Source: Actinomycetota bacterium (GTDB taxonomy: Bacteria; Actinomycetota; Thermoleophilia; Miltoncostaeales; Miltoncostaeaceae). Taken from it: 64,000 nucleotides of DNA. Position numbers and translations under genes: made by a program. The stretch spans positions 186,001-250,000 of the forward strand of contig VGCE01000001.1 in the NCBI GenBank assembly GCA_016870155.1, in the 5' to 3' direction. Below, piece after piece: positions 39,834 to 47,865 of the stretch (position 1 is its first letter; each line of letters starts with the position of its first letter). The notes under the pieces are model-generated. The model did not search any database. It saw only the letters and a list, made by a program, of their open reading frames with translations, and had not been told where the DNA came from.

Positions 39834-40400
39834 CTACCGATCGAAGGAGACCTGCGGTGCAGCCCGCACGGCCTCGTCCTCCTCCTCGAAGAAGTCGGCC
39901 TCCGAGAAGTCCCCGAAGTTCTTGATGACGTTGCTGGGGACGGTGCCCTGCGTCGCGTTGTAGGTGGCCACCGTGCTGTTGTAGTAGCGACGAGCCGCCG
40001 CCAGCATCTCCTCGACGTTCGCGAGCTCGGTCTGCAGCTGCAGGAAGTTGGCCGAGGCCTTGAGGTCGGGGTAGTTCTCGGCCACCGCGAAGAGGCCGCC
40101 GAGTGCCTGCCCGAGCAGCGTGTTGGCCGCCCCGGTCTCTGCCACGCCCTTGGCGTCCATCGCCTGGGTGCGGGCCTCGGTGACCTTCTGGAACACCCCG
40201 CGCTCGTGCTCGGCGTAGCCCTTCACCGCCTCGACGAGGTTCGGGATCAGGTCATACCGGCGCCGGAGCTGCACGTCGATGTTCGCCCACCCCTGCTGTA
40301 CCTCCACCCGCAGGCGCACGAGGCGGTTGTACATCGAGAAGATCCAGATGATCAGCAGGATCACCACGACGACGATGATGAGGATCAGCCACCAAGACAT
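39834..40400 (-). CDS. lemA: LemA family protein
   Basis: A 188-residue protein with an N-terminal membrane anchor (LILIIVVVVILLIIWIF) and a cytoplasmic helical bundle carrying the family blocks YNRLVRLRVEVQQGWANIDVQ split at Val, LRRRYDLIPNLVEAVKGYA and YNATQGTVPSNVI. Function unsettled; it is commonly found beside htpX, as here, suggesting a shared role in membrane protein quality control. The C-terminus is acidic (FFEEEDEAV). Confidence 0.93.
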   Translation of the reverse strand: MSWWLILIIVVVVILLIIWIFSMYNRLVRLRVEVQQGWANIDVQLRRRYDLIPNLVEAVKGYAEHERGVFQKVTEARTQAMDAKGVAETGAANTLLGQALGGLFAVAENYPDLKASANFLQLQTELANVEEMLAAARRYYNSTVATYNATQGTVPSNVIKNFGDFSEADFFEEEDEAVRAAPQVSFDR

Positions 40401-40444
40401 GCAGGTATCCTTTCACGCCTGCGCGCACCACGCAGGCGAATGGG

Positions 40445-41257
40445 TCACGCGGGGACAACCCGCCCGCCCTCGGGGTCGCCGGCCGCGCATAGATCCGACA
40501 GGGCGTCGGCGATCTCGTTGATGCGCCGGCCGCCGACGTCGTACGTGGCAACGCCCTGCACGTCCCGGACGATGCGGCTCTCGAGCACCGTGGAGATCAC
40601 CAGGGCACCGTCGGCCTCGGCCAGGTCCTGCACCCGGCGATCGCGCACGTGCAACGTGGTGACCTCGCCGATCAGTCGCCGCGTGATCGAGTCGAGGATT
40701 CCCGTGTCGAGCGACGGGGCCACCAGGTCGTCGCCCTCGAGCCACACGAAGCTCGCCACCGGGCACTCGAGCATTCCCCCGTCGTCGGCATCGATGAGCA
40801 GGGCCGTGTCGGCCCCGGACTCGCCCGCCAGGCGAGCTGCCTGCATGTTTGCGGCGTAGCTCAGGGTCTTCGAGGCGATGAGCAGCGGGGTCACCCGGTG
40901 TGCGACCGGCAGCACCGACCATCCATCGGGCGCAGGCGGGAGCAGGGCCTCCTCGCGCAGCACGCGGTGTCCGCTGCGGGTGAGCATCACGCGCAGCGCG
41001 CAGTCCGGGGCGGACGTGAGGCCGGAGAAGCGCTCGATCTCGTCCCGGATCAGGACGCGGTCGAACGTGAGCCGCACCATGTCGGCCGACCGCTCCATGC
41101 GGTCGAGGTGGGCCTCGAGCGTGCGTGCGCGGTTGCCGTAGAGGCGCAGCCCCTCGAACACCCCGTCGCCTCGCACCAGCCCGTCATCGAGGGGCACCCG
41201 GGGCACCTCCCCCGCCCCCATCAGCACACCATCCACCATCACGCGCATGCCGCCCAT
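40445..41257 (-). CDS. PLP-dependent class IV aminotransferase/lyase
   Basis: A 270-residue fold type IV enzyme of the branched-chain aminotransferase / 4-amino-4-deoxychorismate lyase / D-amino-acid aminotransferase group. It has DDGLVRGDGVFEGLRLYGNR, the PLP Lys in IASKTLSYAANMQAAR, and ECPVASFVWLEGD in the place of EGTxSNxF; a LDSITRRLIGE block follows (G-ITR). Which of the three reactions it performs is not decidable by eye; the SKTLSY motif and short length lean to lyase (PabC-like). ATG 41257 is used; ATG 41248 is an alternative. Confidence 0.82.
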   Translation of the reverse strand: MGGMRVMVDGVLMGAGEVPRVPLDDGLVRGDGVFEGLRLYGNRARTLEAHLDRMERSADMVRLTFDRVLIRDEIERFSGLTSAPDCALRVMLTRSGHRVLREEALLPPAPDGWSVLPVAHRVTPLLIASKTLSYAANMQAARLAGESGADTALLIDADDGGMLECPVASFVWLEGDDLVAPSLDTGILDSITRRLIGEVTTLHVRDRRVQDLAEADGALVISTVLESRIVRDVQGVATYDVGGRRINEIADALSDLCAAGDPEGGRVVPA

Positions 41258-41388
41258 GCGCCGATTCTCGCGCAAAAACGGGAAATCCGCATTACGGGAG
41301 GTCCGGCATGCGCGAAACCGGCGAGGAGCAGGTCCGCCGCGGGGTGAAAGGAACTTCCGTGGCAACGTGGTCCAAGGCCTCGGCTAGC

Positions 41389-42315
41389 ATGCGCGGTCGC
41401 ATGCCACTCTCGCCGCCTCTCGCGGTCACGGGCCTCGCGTGCGCGGTATCCCTCGCGCTCACGGCCCCGGCCCTCGCGCAGCAGGTCCCCGCGCCCGGCG
41501 CGCCCCCGCCCTCACAGCCTCCTGCCGGTGGCCCGGCCCCGGAGCCGACGACGCCGGCCCCAACGACGCCGGCCCCCACGACGCCGGGGGGCCCTCCCGT
41601 GCCGCAGCCGGTGGCGCCTCAGGCTCCGCAGCCCGACGCCGGCCGCGCGGGCGACCTGCGTCCCGGCGCGCGCGGGGGATCCGTGGCCAGCCTGCAGCGC
41701 GCGCTGCGCACGCGCGGCATCAGGGTGAAGGTCAGCGGCACCTACGACGCCCGCACCCGGGCCGGGGTGCGCACCCTTCAGCGGCTCATCGGGGTACGAC
41801 CCACGGGCATCGCCAACGCGTCGCTCCTGAAGAGGCTCGGGGTCACCGTGCGGTCGGTGGCCACCACGCCCGGCCCGCAGCCGGATCGCGCCCCCGAGGA
41901 GTCGTTCGACGAGTACCCGGTCCCCGAGCCCGACGACGCCACGCCCTCGGCCGCCGGCTTCATCTGGCCCGCGAACGGCGTGGTGAGCTCGCCCTTCGGC
42001 CCCCGATGGGGGCGCATGCACGAGGGGCTCGACATCGCGGCCCCCGCCGGGCGGCCGATCCGCGCCGCGAAGGCCGGAGTGGTGCTGGGCGCATCGGCCG
42101 AAGGCGCATACGGCAACCTCGTGGTGATCGACCACGGCAACGGCGAAACCACCCGGTACGGCCACATGAGCGCATTCCGCGCGGCGAAGGGCGAGGTGGT
42201 TCCCATCGGCCACGTGATCGGCCTGGTGGGCAGCACCGGACGGTCCACCGGCAACCACCTGCACTTCGAGATCCGCATCAACGGGGTCGCGATGGACCCC
42301 CGCCCCTACCTCTAG
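41389..42315 (+). CDS. Secreted M23 (LytM) endopeptidase with peptidoglycan-binding domain
   Basis: A 308-residue exported protein: signal peptide (LAVTGLACAVSLALTAPALA), a Pro/Ala/Thr repeat linker (TTPAPTTPAPTT), a PG_binding_1 domain (about residues 90-145, SLQRALRTRGIRVKVSGTYD), and an M23 domain with HEGLDIAAPAG (H-x3-D), VIDHGNGETTRYGHMS and NHLHFEIR (H-x-H), the zinc ligands of active LytM enzymes. It should cut peptide cross-links or stems in the wall. The tract of near-identical codons in the linker is a short internal repeat (about 41535-41590). ATG 41401 is an alternative start. Confidence 0.92.
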   Translation: MRGRMPLSPPLAVTGLACAVSLALTAPALAQQVPAPGAPPPSQPPAGGPAPEPTTPAPTTPAPTTPGGPPVPQPVAPQAPQPDAGRAGDLRPGARGGSVASLQRALRTRGIRVKVSGTYDARTRAGVRTLQRLIGVRPTGIANASLLKRLGVTVRSVATTPGPQPDRAPEESFDEYPVPEPDDATPSAAGFIWPANGVVSSPFGPRWGRMHEGLDIAAPAGRPIRAAKAGVVLGASAEGAYGNLVVIDHGNGETTRYGHMSAFRAAKGEVVPIGHVIGLVGSTGRSTGNHLHFEIRINGVAMDPRPYL

Positions 42316-42740
42316 GCGTCCTGCCTGAGAGCGTCGGTGGTGGCGTTGGGCAGCACGATGCCCAGCGTGTACCAGTCGCCCCGTACGCCACCGGTACGGA
42401 AGTCCGACAGCCCGGCACGCCGGGCCTCGTCGTCCGGGTAGATCATCACGAGCGCCGAGGGACGGCGCCGGAGGCCCTCTGCGAGTTCGTCCGGCAGCCC
42501 CAGGACCACCTCCATCTTTACCTCCACGGGCGCGGTCATCGACGCCACGGCCACCAGGTCGTCCCCGCGCCTCTCCACGCGGGCGGTGCCCTTGGTGCCG
42601 TCGGCGTCGTCCCACAGGGGCGCGAGGCCGGCATCCGCGTCGCGATCCACCCGTCCATGCACCAGCGCCGGTGACTCCGGGCGCTGCATCAGGATGATAT
42701 CCGGGTTCCCGAGGGTGAGGCGAATAAGCTCATCGCTCAT
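42312..42740 (-). CDS. Hypothetical protein (142 aa)
   Basis: A 142-residue soluble protein that I do not recognise. It starts MSDELIRLTLGNPDIILMQR and looks like a mixed alpha/beta fold, with alternating hydrophobic strands (LVAVASMTAPVEVKMEVVLG) and a helix (PDELAEGLRRRP). No motif suggests catalysis. Its 3' end overlaps the convergent M23 gene by four bases. It diverges from the next hypothetical gene. Confidence 0.6.
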   Translation of the reverse strand: MSDELIRLTLGNPDIILMQRPESPALVHGRVDRDADAGLAPLWDDADGTKGTARVERRGDDLVAVASMTAPVEVKMEVVLGLPDELAEGLRRRPSALVMIYPDDEARRAGLSDFRTGGVRGDWYTLGIVLPNATTDALRQDA

Positions 42741-42794
42741 GGGGCAACAATAGACGCGCGCACCGTGCGCGTTGCGGACGTCTAACGTGCGCGC

Positions 42795-43742
42795 ATGGCC
42801 GCCGCACCGGATGACCGTGACGCCCTCGAGGCGATCCTCGGGCACCCCGTCGACGTGGTGCTCCCGCCCACTCCCGAGTGCGCCGCCCAGGTGGCGGTGT
42901 CGCGCACGCAGGACCCCGTCCGGGTTCGCGCAGCGTGGGTCTCGGAAGATGGCCAGGTGGTGGCCCGGCTCGGCTGCCCGCCGGGAGTGCCGAGCCCGGT
43001 GCGCCCCATCATCGCCTCGGTGTGCGAGGTATCCGCCGAGGGCGTGACCGATCGCCTGCTGCTGGGCCGCGCTGCGCCGGGTGTGTCGGTGGCGCGGGCC
43101 GGAACGCCCGACCACGACGCCGTGGACGTGCCGGTGCACGCCCACGGGGTGATCGCCGGGCGGCTTCCCCCCGGGCCGGTACCGGCGGCCGTGGATGCCA
43201 TCGCGCCCGACGGGGAGTCCATCGGGCGCCTCATGGACTCCGGCATCACCGAGATGGCGCTCGTGGCTGGGCGCATCGAGGGTCGCCTGGGCGCCACGCA
43301 CGGCATGGCCGCCGGGTTCGGCGCGGGCAGTACCGTGGCGGGCCTTGAGGTGGCCCAACTGGAGGCAGGCTACGACGCGCTGCTGCCTGCGTGGCTGCCC
43401 GATGGGTTCGCGATGACCACCGTGCGCGTGGAACCCGAAGCCCCCTACCCCTTCGCCCCGCCTTCCATCGCGATCGCCTGGATGCCCGCCGACGGCGACG
43501 CCCGCGTGCTCCTGCGCCAGTGCCCCGGCCCCCTGGCGTCGCCCGAGACCCCCGACGGGCGTGGCGTGGAGGTCGACGTGGGAGGCGTGCCGGGCGTCAT
43601 GCGCGCCCGGGGCATGGCGTTCCTGGTCTGGGAGCGCGGCGATCGGGCGTTCGGCCTGCAGGTGCGCGGCACCGGCGATCCCGCGGCCGATGCCATGGCC
43701 ATCGCGGCGTCCATCCCGGCGACCCCCGACGCGATGCCTTAG
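42795..43742 (+). CDS. Hypothetical protein with DUF4367-like C-terminal domain
   Basis: A 315-residue protein, apparently cytoplasmic. The C-terminal half (LPAWLPDGFAMTTVRVEPE, then VDVGGVPGVMRARGMAFLV and a final DAMAIAASI helix) matches DUF4367-type domains often attached to anti-sigma-like proteins, but no membrane helix is present here. The N-terminal half contains LEAILGHPVDVVLPPTPEC and a run of short beta strands; not recognised. It begins a plus-strand group with the universal stress protein nine bases downstream. Confidence 0.6.
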   Translation: MAAAPDDRDALEAILGHPVDVVLPPTPECAAQVAVSRTQDPVRVRAAWVSEDGQVVARLGCPPGVPSPVRPIIASVCEVSAEGVTDRLLLGRAAPGVSVARAGTPDHDAVDVPVHAHGVIAGRLPPGPVPAAVDAIAPDGESIGRLMDSGITEMALVAGRIEGRLGATHGMAAGFGAGSTVAGLEVAQLEAGYDALLPAWLPDGFAMTTVRVEPEAPYPFAPPSIAIAWMPADGDARVLLRQCPGPLASPETPDGRGVEVDVGGVPGVMRARGMAFLVWERGDRAFGLQVRGTGDPAADAMAIAASIPATPDAMP

Positions 43743-43751
43743 CCTGCAGGT

Positions 43752-44180
43752 ATGGCGGAGCCCTATGCCCACATCGCCTGCTGCCTGGACGGCTCACCTG
43801 CCGGCGACGCGGCGCTCGCCGCCGCCATCCGCACCCGCTCCCTGGGCGACGGCGCGCTCACCCTCGTGCATGTGCTGGAGCCCGGCATCAGCACCTATAC
43901 GGGGTACCGGCCGGACGAGATCACCGACGACCTGCACGACGCCCGCTCGTGGATGGAGCAGATGGTGGCCATGGCACCGGGGTCGCAGGGCGTGCTGCTT
44001 GAGGGCCACCCGGCCACCGCCACGGTGGAGTGGGCGCGCGAGGCCGGGGCGGACCTGCTGGTGGCGGTGCGCCACCGCGGCGCGGTGGAGCACCTGCTGC
44101 TGGGCAGCTTCGCGCAGCACCTGGCCTACAACTCGCCCTGCACGGTGATGCTCGTGCATCCGCCGGGGGCCGGCGGGTAG
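43752..44180 (+). CDS. Universal stress protein (UspA family)
   Basis: A 142-residue Usp domain. N-terminal strand HIACCLDGSPAGDAALAAA, and the C-terminal nucleotide-binding block VAVRHRGAVEHLLLGSFAQH continuing to NSPCTVMLVHPP. The usual G-x2-G-x9-G-S/T loop is only partly kept (first Gly pair replaced), so ATP binding is uncertain. It differs from the deleted Usp copy at 30378-30535. The second SepF gene follows 53 bases downstream. Confidence 0.86.
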   Translation: MAEPYAHIACCLDGSPAGDAALAAAIRTRSLGDGALTLVHVLEPGISTYTGYRPDEITDDLHDARSWMEQMVAMAPGSQGVLLEGHPATATVEWAREAGADLLVAVRHRGAVEHLLLGSFAQHLAYNSPCTVMLVHPPGAGG

Positions 44181-44233
44181 GAGCGGGGCCCCCGGCGGCG
44201 AAGGAGGACGCGGAACCACTATCTGGAGGGACC

Positions 44234-44587
44234 ATGGCCGTCCACGCTCTCCCCGCCCCTGTGCGGGTCCACATGCTCAGCCCGCTCACCTTCAATGACG
44301 CCCAGGAGATCGGCGACCAGGTGAAGGCGGGATCCCCGGTGTTCCTTGACCTGCGCTCGGTTGACCGCGAGCTCGAGGAGCGCCTGCGCGACTTCTGCGC
44401 CGGCCTGGCAGCCGCCCTCGAGGGCTCGGTGAACGACGTCGCCCAGGGCATCGTCTTCATCGCGCCGCACGGCGTCAGCGTGTCCCGCGGCGAGGTGCAG
44501 TCGCATGCGCCCTCATCGCACCGTGACTCCTACTATGACGCCATGGACGCCGATGTCATGCCGCTGTTCAGGAGTATGTCCGCCTGA
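44234..44587 (+). CDS. SepF-like cell division protein (second copy)
   Basis: A 117-residue DUF552/SepF-domain protein: VHMLSPLTFNDAQEIGDQVK, then SPVFLDLRSVDRELEERLRDF and a VNDVAQGIVFIAPHGVSVS block corresponding to the FLLTP strand. It has no N-terminal amphipathic membrane-targeting helix of the full-length SepF and a short polar C-terminal tail. SepF tethers FtsZ to the membrane. The housekeeping copy is at 63623-64000; this one is shorter and lies with a Usp gene and a DCC oxidoreductase, its stop overlapping the latter's start. GGAGGG precedes the ATG. Confidence 0.83.
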   Translation: MAVHALPAPVRVHMLSPLTFNDAQEIGDQVKAGSPVFLDLRSVDRELEERLRDFCAGLAAALEGSVNDVAQGIVFIAPHGVSVSRGEVQSHAPSSHRDSYYDAMDADVMPLFRSMSA

Positions 44588-44949
44588 CCCCGTCCCTGCA
44601 GCCGCTGGTCGTCATCTATGACGGCGACTGCAGGTTCTGCCGTGCCTTTGCCCAGATCGCCCGGCGGGTCGCCCGCCCGCCGGGCATCAGGCTCCTCCCC
44701 TTCGACGACCCGCGCGCGGCGCGCATCCTTGAGGTCGTGCCCGAGGAGGTGCGGCATATGTCCGTGCACGCCGCTGACTCCCGGGGCCTGGCGTCGGCCA
44801 CCGAGGCCTTCCGGCTGATACTCACGCGCCTTCGCGGCGGACGGTTGCTGCTCGCCACCGGCGTGCATCGCGTCTACCCCGTGGTGGCGCGCAACCGCAG
44901 CCTGATCGGGCGCTTCGTGCCCGACCTCCCGCGGCCTCCGGTCGCCTAG
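44584..44949 (+). CDS. DCC-family thiol-disulfide oxidoreductase (DUF393), probable CTG start
   Basis: A 121-residue protein of the DCC family, named for its YDGDCRFC motif, here at residues 12-19 (Cys16 and Cys19), followed by LLPFDDPRAARI and the HRVYPVVARNRSLIGRFV end. It likely forms a small thioredoxin-like fold with a redox-active C-x2-C. The first ATG in frame (44737) lies well past the CxxC motif. CTG 44584 overlaps the sepF-like stop in a CTGA arrangement and is preceded by AGGAG nine bases upstream, so a CTG start with translational coupling fits best. Other CTGs at 44596 and 44605 are less well placed. Confidence 0.82.
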   Translation: MTPSLQPLVVIYDGDCRFCRAFAQIARRVARPPGIRLLPFDDPRAARILEVVPEEVRHMSVHAADSRGLASATEAFRLILTRLRGGRLLLATGVHRVYPVVARNRSLIGRFVPDLPRPPVA

Positions 44950-45005
44950 GGCCTGACCCCAACCGCAAGGCGCCACCGCCGGCCAGCGCCGAGGCCGGCG
45001 TGCGC

Positions 45006-45500
45006 CTAGCCCCGCCCGGGGTGGCGACGCGCCACGTAGTCCTCCACGAACAGCAGGCTGTCCCCCGCCCTGCGCACCACCTGCAGCAGCTCGCCCATGG
45101 TGGCGACCTCCTCCACCTGTTCGGTCACGTACCACTGCAGGAATGCCTCGGTGGCCGGGTCGCGATGCTCGCGCGCCAGATGCACGAGCTCGTCGATCCA
45201 GCGGGTGACCTGCTCCTCCTGCGCCAGTGCCGCCCCCACCAGCGCCTCGACCGACTCGAAGGCGCTCATGGGCGGTTCCCGGCCCGGTATGTCCACCGGA
45301 CCGCCGGTGTCGAGGACATACCGGAAGATCTTCATGGCATGGCCGTGCTCCTCGTCGGCCTGCCGTGCGAAGAAGCCCGATAGCTCGGGCAGGCCCTCGC
45401 CCTCGAGCCACGCCGACATCGCGAGGTACTGGAAGTGGGCGGCGAACTCGCGCCCCATCTGGGTGCAGAGGGCCATGCGGACGGTGTCATCGGGCGTCAT
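45006..45500 (-). CDS. Ferritin
   Basis: A 164-residue four-helix-bundle ferritin without haem-ligand Met evidence. Ferroxidase-centre residues can be placed in QMGREFAAHFQYLAMSAW, DEEHGHAMKI (E-x2-H) and QEEQVTRWIDELV, and the fourth helix contains EAFLQWYVTEQVEEV. It stores iron as ferric mineral in a 24-subunit cage. It is a single-gene unit facing the DCC gene. Confidence 0.93.
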   Translation of the reverse strand: MTPDDTVRMALCTQMGREFAAHFQYLAMSAWLEGEGLPELSGFFARQADEEHGHAMKIFRYVLDTGGPVDIPGREPPMSAFESVEALVGAALAQEEQVTRWIDELVHLAREHRDPATEAFLQWYVTEQVEEVATMGELLQVVRRAGDSLLFVEDYVARRHPGRG

Positions 45501-45567
45501 AGGACGTTTTTTCTCCGGATCGGGTTGCCCCGAGTGTATGCGGGCACGGACAGGGCGTGCGTCGCGA

Positions 45568-45828
45568 TCAGGTGTTCGGGTCGCGGCCCTCGGCGCGAAC
45601 CCGCTTGGCCCGCTCGGCGCGCGTGGCGCCGACGATGATCACCGTGAGGGGAGCCGCCCAGAAGATTCCGTAGAGGAACCCGCGGCCGCTGGGCTGGTTC
45701 AGCAGCGCGATGTGCGCGAGCCACAGGACGATGGTGGACACCACGAAGGTGACGACGATCTGCACGCCCACGTGCAGGTCCTCCCACTTGCTGAGCGCGG
45801 ACGGCCGTTCGTTCACCGGCGGGAGCAT
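45568..45828 (-). CDS. Small two-helix membrane protein (86 aa)
   Basis: An 86-residue protein with two hydrophobic helices, VGVQIVVTFVVSTIVLWLAHIA cut by no charge and FLYGIFWAAPLTVIIVGA, between a polar N-terminus and a basic C-terminus (TRAERAKRVRAEGR). No family recognised. It shares a 23-base divergent gap with the M32 carboxypeptidase start. Confidence 0.65.
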   Translation of the reverse strand: MLPPVNERPSALSKWEDLHVGVQIVVTFVVSTIVLWLAHIALLNQPSGRGFLYGIFWAAPLTVIIVGATRAERAKRVRAEGRDPNT

Positions 45829-45851
45829 ACGCCCCCGGCTAGCGTGAGCGC

Positions 45852-47342
45852 ATGCATCGCGATGACGGCTGGCGGCAGGTCGCCGACTGGATGGGCACGC
45901 TTGCCGACCTCGATGGCGCTGCCGCTGTGCTCGAGTGGGACCGCGAGACCATCATGCCCCCGGGGGCGGGCGAGGCGCGGGGCGCCCAGCTGGCCACGCT
46001 CGCCGGCCTGCGCCACCGTCACCTGCTCGATCCATCGGTGTCGGAGGCCATCGACGTCGTCGCGCAATCGGATGACCCCTGGCAGGCCGCGAGCGCACGA
46101 ATTGCGATGCGCGAACGCGCCCGGGCCGAGCGGGTTCCCGAGTCGCTGGTCACCGCGCTGGCCGAGCAGTCATCGCGCAGCGTGGCCACGTGGGGCGAGG
46201 CCCGGCCGACCAGCGACGTGGCCGCATGGCTGGCCGAGCTCGCGCCGCTCGTGGACCTCACGCGCGAGCAGGCCGCGGCCCTCGCCGACGGCGGGGACCC
46301 CTACGACGCCCTCATCGACCTGTACGAGCCGGGCACCACCTACGCCATGCTCGACCCCGTGCTCTCGGACCTCGCCGAGCGCGTGCGCCCCCTGGTCGAC
46401 TCGCTGGCCGGCGCCGGCGGCCCGGCGCTTCCCGCGGGGCCGTGGGATGACGCCTCCCAGATGGCGCTGGCATCCGACATCGCCCGCGACATCGGCTTCG
46501 ACGGCCGCCGTGGGCTGGTCGGGCGCACCGCGCATCCGGTCACGATGGGACTCGGCCCAGGCGATACCCGGCTATCCACCCGGGTGGACATCGCAGAGCC
46601 CCTGTCCTGCATCATGGCCGTGCTGCACGAGGGCGGGCACGCGCTCTACGACCAGGGTATCCCCGAGCACCGTCGGCGCACGCTGGCCGGCGACGCCCCC
46701 TCGCTCGGTGCGCACGAGAGCCAGTCGCGCTTCTGGGAGAACCACGTGGGCCGCTCCCCGGCGTTCTGGGAGCGCCTCGCGCCCTCCCTCGCTGCGGCGT
46801 TCCCCGAGGCCGCGGCCGGGCTCGTGCCCGACGACTACGTGCGCGCGCTCAATCGCGTGGAGCGCCGGCCGATTCGCGTGGAGAGCGACGAGGTCACCTA
46901 CGACCTGCACATCGTGGTGCGCACCCGGCTCGAGAGGGCGATCATCACGGGCGAGATGGAGCCGGCCGACCTACCCGATGCCTTCGACGCCGGCCTCACG
47001 GAATTGCTGGGGGTCACGCCGGCCACCCCGGCGCAGGGCGCCATGCAGGACATCCACTGGGCCGCCGGGATCTTCGGGTACTTCCCCACCTACACCCTCG
47101 GCAACCTGTACGCGGCCCAGCTTGCCGATGCCGCCGAGGCGCGGGTGGGACCCATCGACGAGGTGCTGACCGAGGAGGGACCCGGGCCCCTTCTGGCGTT
47201 CCTCCGCGACGCGGTGCATGCCCACGGCCGCGTGATGGAGACTCCCGAGCTCATGAGGCAGGCCACGGGCAGCGACCTGTCGGCCGACCCCTTCATCGCC
47301 CACCTCGAGCGCACCTATTCGCCGGCGTCCTCGCTGCCGTAG
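45852..47342 (+). CDS. Carboxypeptidase Taq (M32 metallopeptidase)
   Basis: A 496-residue, mostly helical zinc carboxypeptidase. Zinc motif HEGGHALYDQG (HExxH with the family's Gly), followed by GAHESQSRFWENHVGRS, which supplies the third ligand Glu and is a hallmark of M32, and later DIHWAAGIFGYFPTYTLGN. It removes C-terminal residues from peptides in the cytoplasm. Its 3' end overlaps the convergent apt gene by 28 bases. Confidence 0.94.
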   Translation: MHRDDGWRQVADWMGTLADLDGAAAVLEWDRETIMPPGAGEARGAQLATLAGLRHRHLLDPSVSEAIDVVAQSDDPWQAASARIAMRERARAERVPESLVTALAEQSSRSVATWGEARPTSDVAAWLAELAPLVDLTREQAAALADGGDPYDALIDLYEPGTTYAMLDPVLSDLAERVRPLVDSLAGAGGPALPAGPWDDASQMALASDIARDIGFDGRRGLVGRTAHPVTMGLGPGDTRLSTRVDIAEPLSCIMAVLHEGGHALYDQGIPEHRRRTLAGDAPSLGAHESQSRFWENHVGRSPAFWERLAPSLAAAFPEAAAGLVPDDYVRALNRVERRPIRVESDEVTYDLHIVVRTRLERAIITGEMEPADLPDAFDAGLTELLGVTPATPAQGAMQDIHWAAGIFGYFPTYTLGNLYAAQLADAAEARVGPIDEVLTEEGPGPLLAFLRDAVHAHGRVMETPELMRQATGSDLSADPFIAHLERTYSPASSLP

Positions 47343-47854
47343 GTGACCAGCGAGAGCACGTCGTAGCCCTGCAGGCGCTCCCGGCCCGGCAGGAACGTCA
47401 ACTCCACCACGAACGCCACGCCGACCACCTCGGCGCCGAGCTCCTCGACCAGTTGGCACTTGGCGGCCGCGGTGCCGCCGGTGGCCAGCAGGTCGTCGTG
47501 CACCAGCACGCGCTGGCCGGGGCGGATGGCGTCGCGATGAAGTTCGAGCACGTCGGTGCCGTACTCGAGGTCGTACTCGCGGCTGATCACCTCGTAGGGC
47601 AGCTTGCCGGGCTTGCGCGCGCAGGCGAAGCCGGTGCCCAGCGCGTGGGCGATGGCGCCACCCAGGATGAATCCACGGGCCTCGGCGCCCAGCACCACGT
47701 TCACGCCGCGCTCGCGGGCCCATCCCGCGATGCCATCCACGCACGCGGCGAGCCCCGCCGGGTCCTCGAACAGCGGCATGAGGTCGTAGAAGAGGATCCC
47801 GGGCTTCGGGTGATGCGGGATGCGACGGATCGCTCCGTCGATGTCGAAGCTCAT
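47315..47854 (-). CDS. apt: Adenine phosphoribosyltransferase
   Basis: A 179-residue purine-salvage enzyme that makes AMP from adenine and PRPP. Adenine-side block RRIPHHPKPGILFYDLMPLF, the FACARKPGKLPYE loop, and PRPP-binding motif RVLVHDDLLATGGTA. All positions are standard except Met in DLMPLF (usually Ile/Thr). It ends the minus-strand block; the MerR gene is 11 bases upstream. Confidence 0.94.
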   Translation of the reverse strand: MSFDIDGAIRRIPHHPKPGILFYDLMPLFEDPAGLAACVDGIAGWARERGVNVVLGAEARGFILGGAIAHALGTGFACARKPGKLPYEVISREYDLEYGTDVLELHRDAIRPGQRVLVHDDLLATGGTAAAKCQLVEELGAEVVGVAFVVELTFLPGRERLQGYDVLSLVTYGSEDAGE

Positions 47855-47865
47855 GTGGCCCCCGC

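Noticed and set aside
41535-41600. Short tandem repeat (CCGACGACGCCGGCCCCA-like units), considered as CRISPR-like or VNTR
   Set aside because: It is the coding repeat of the Thr-Pro-Ala linker in the M23 protein; no spacer structure.
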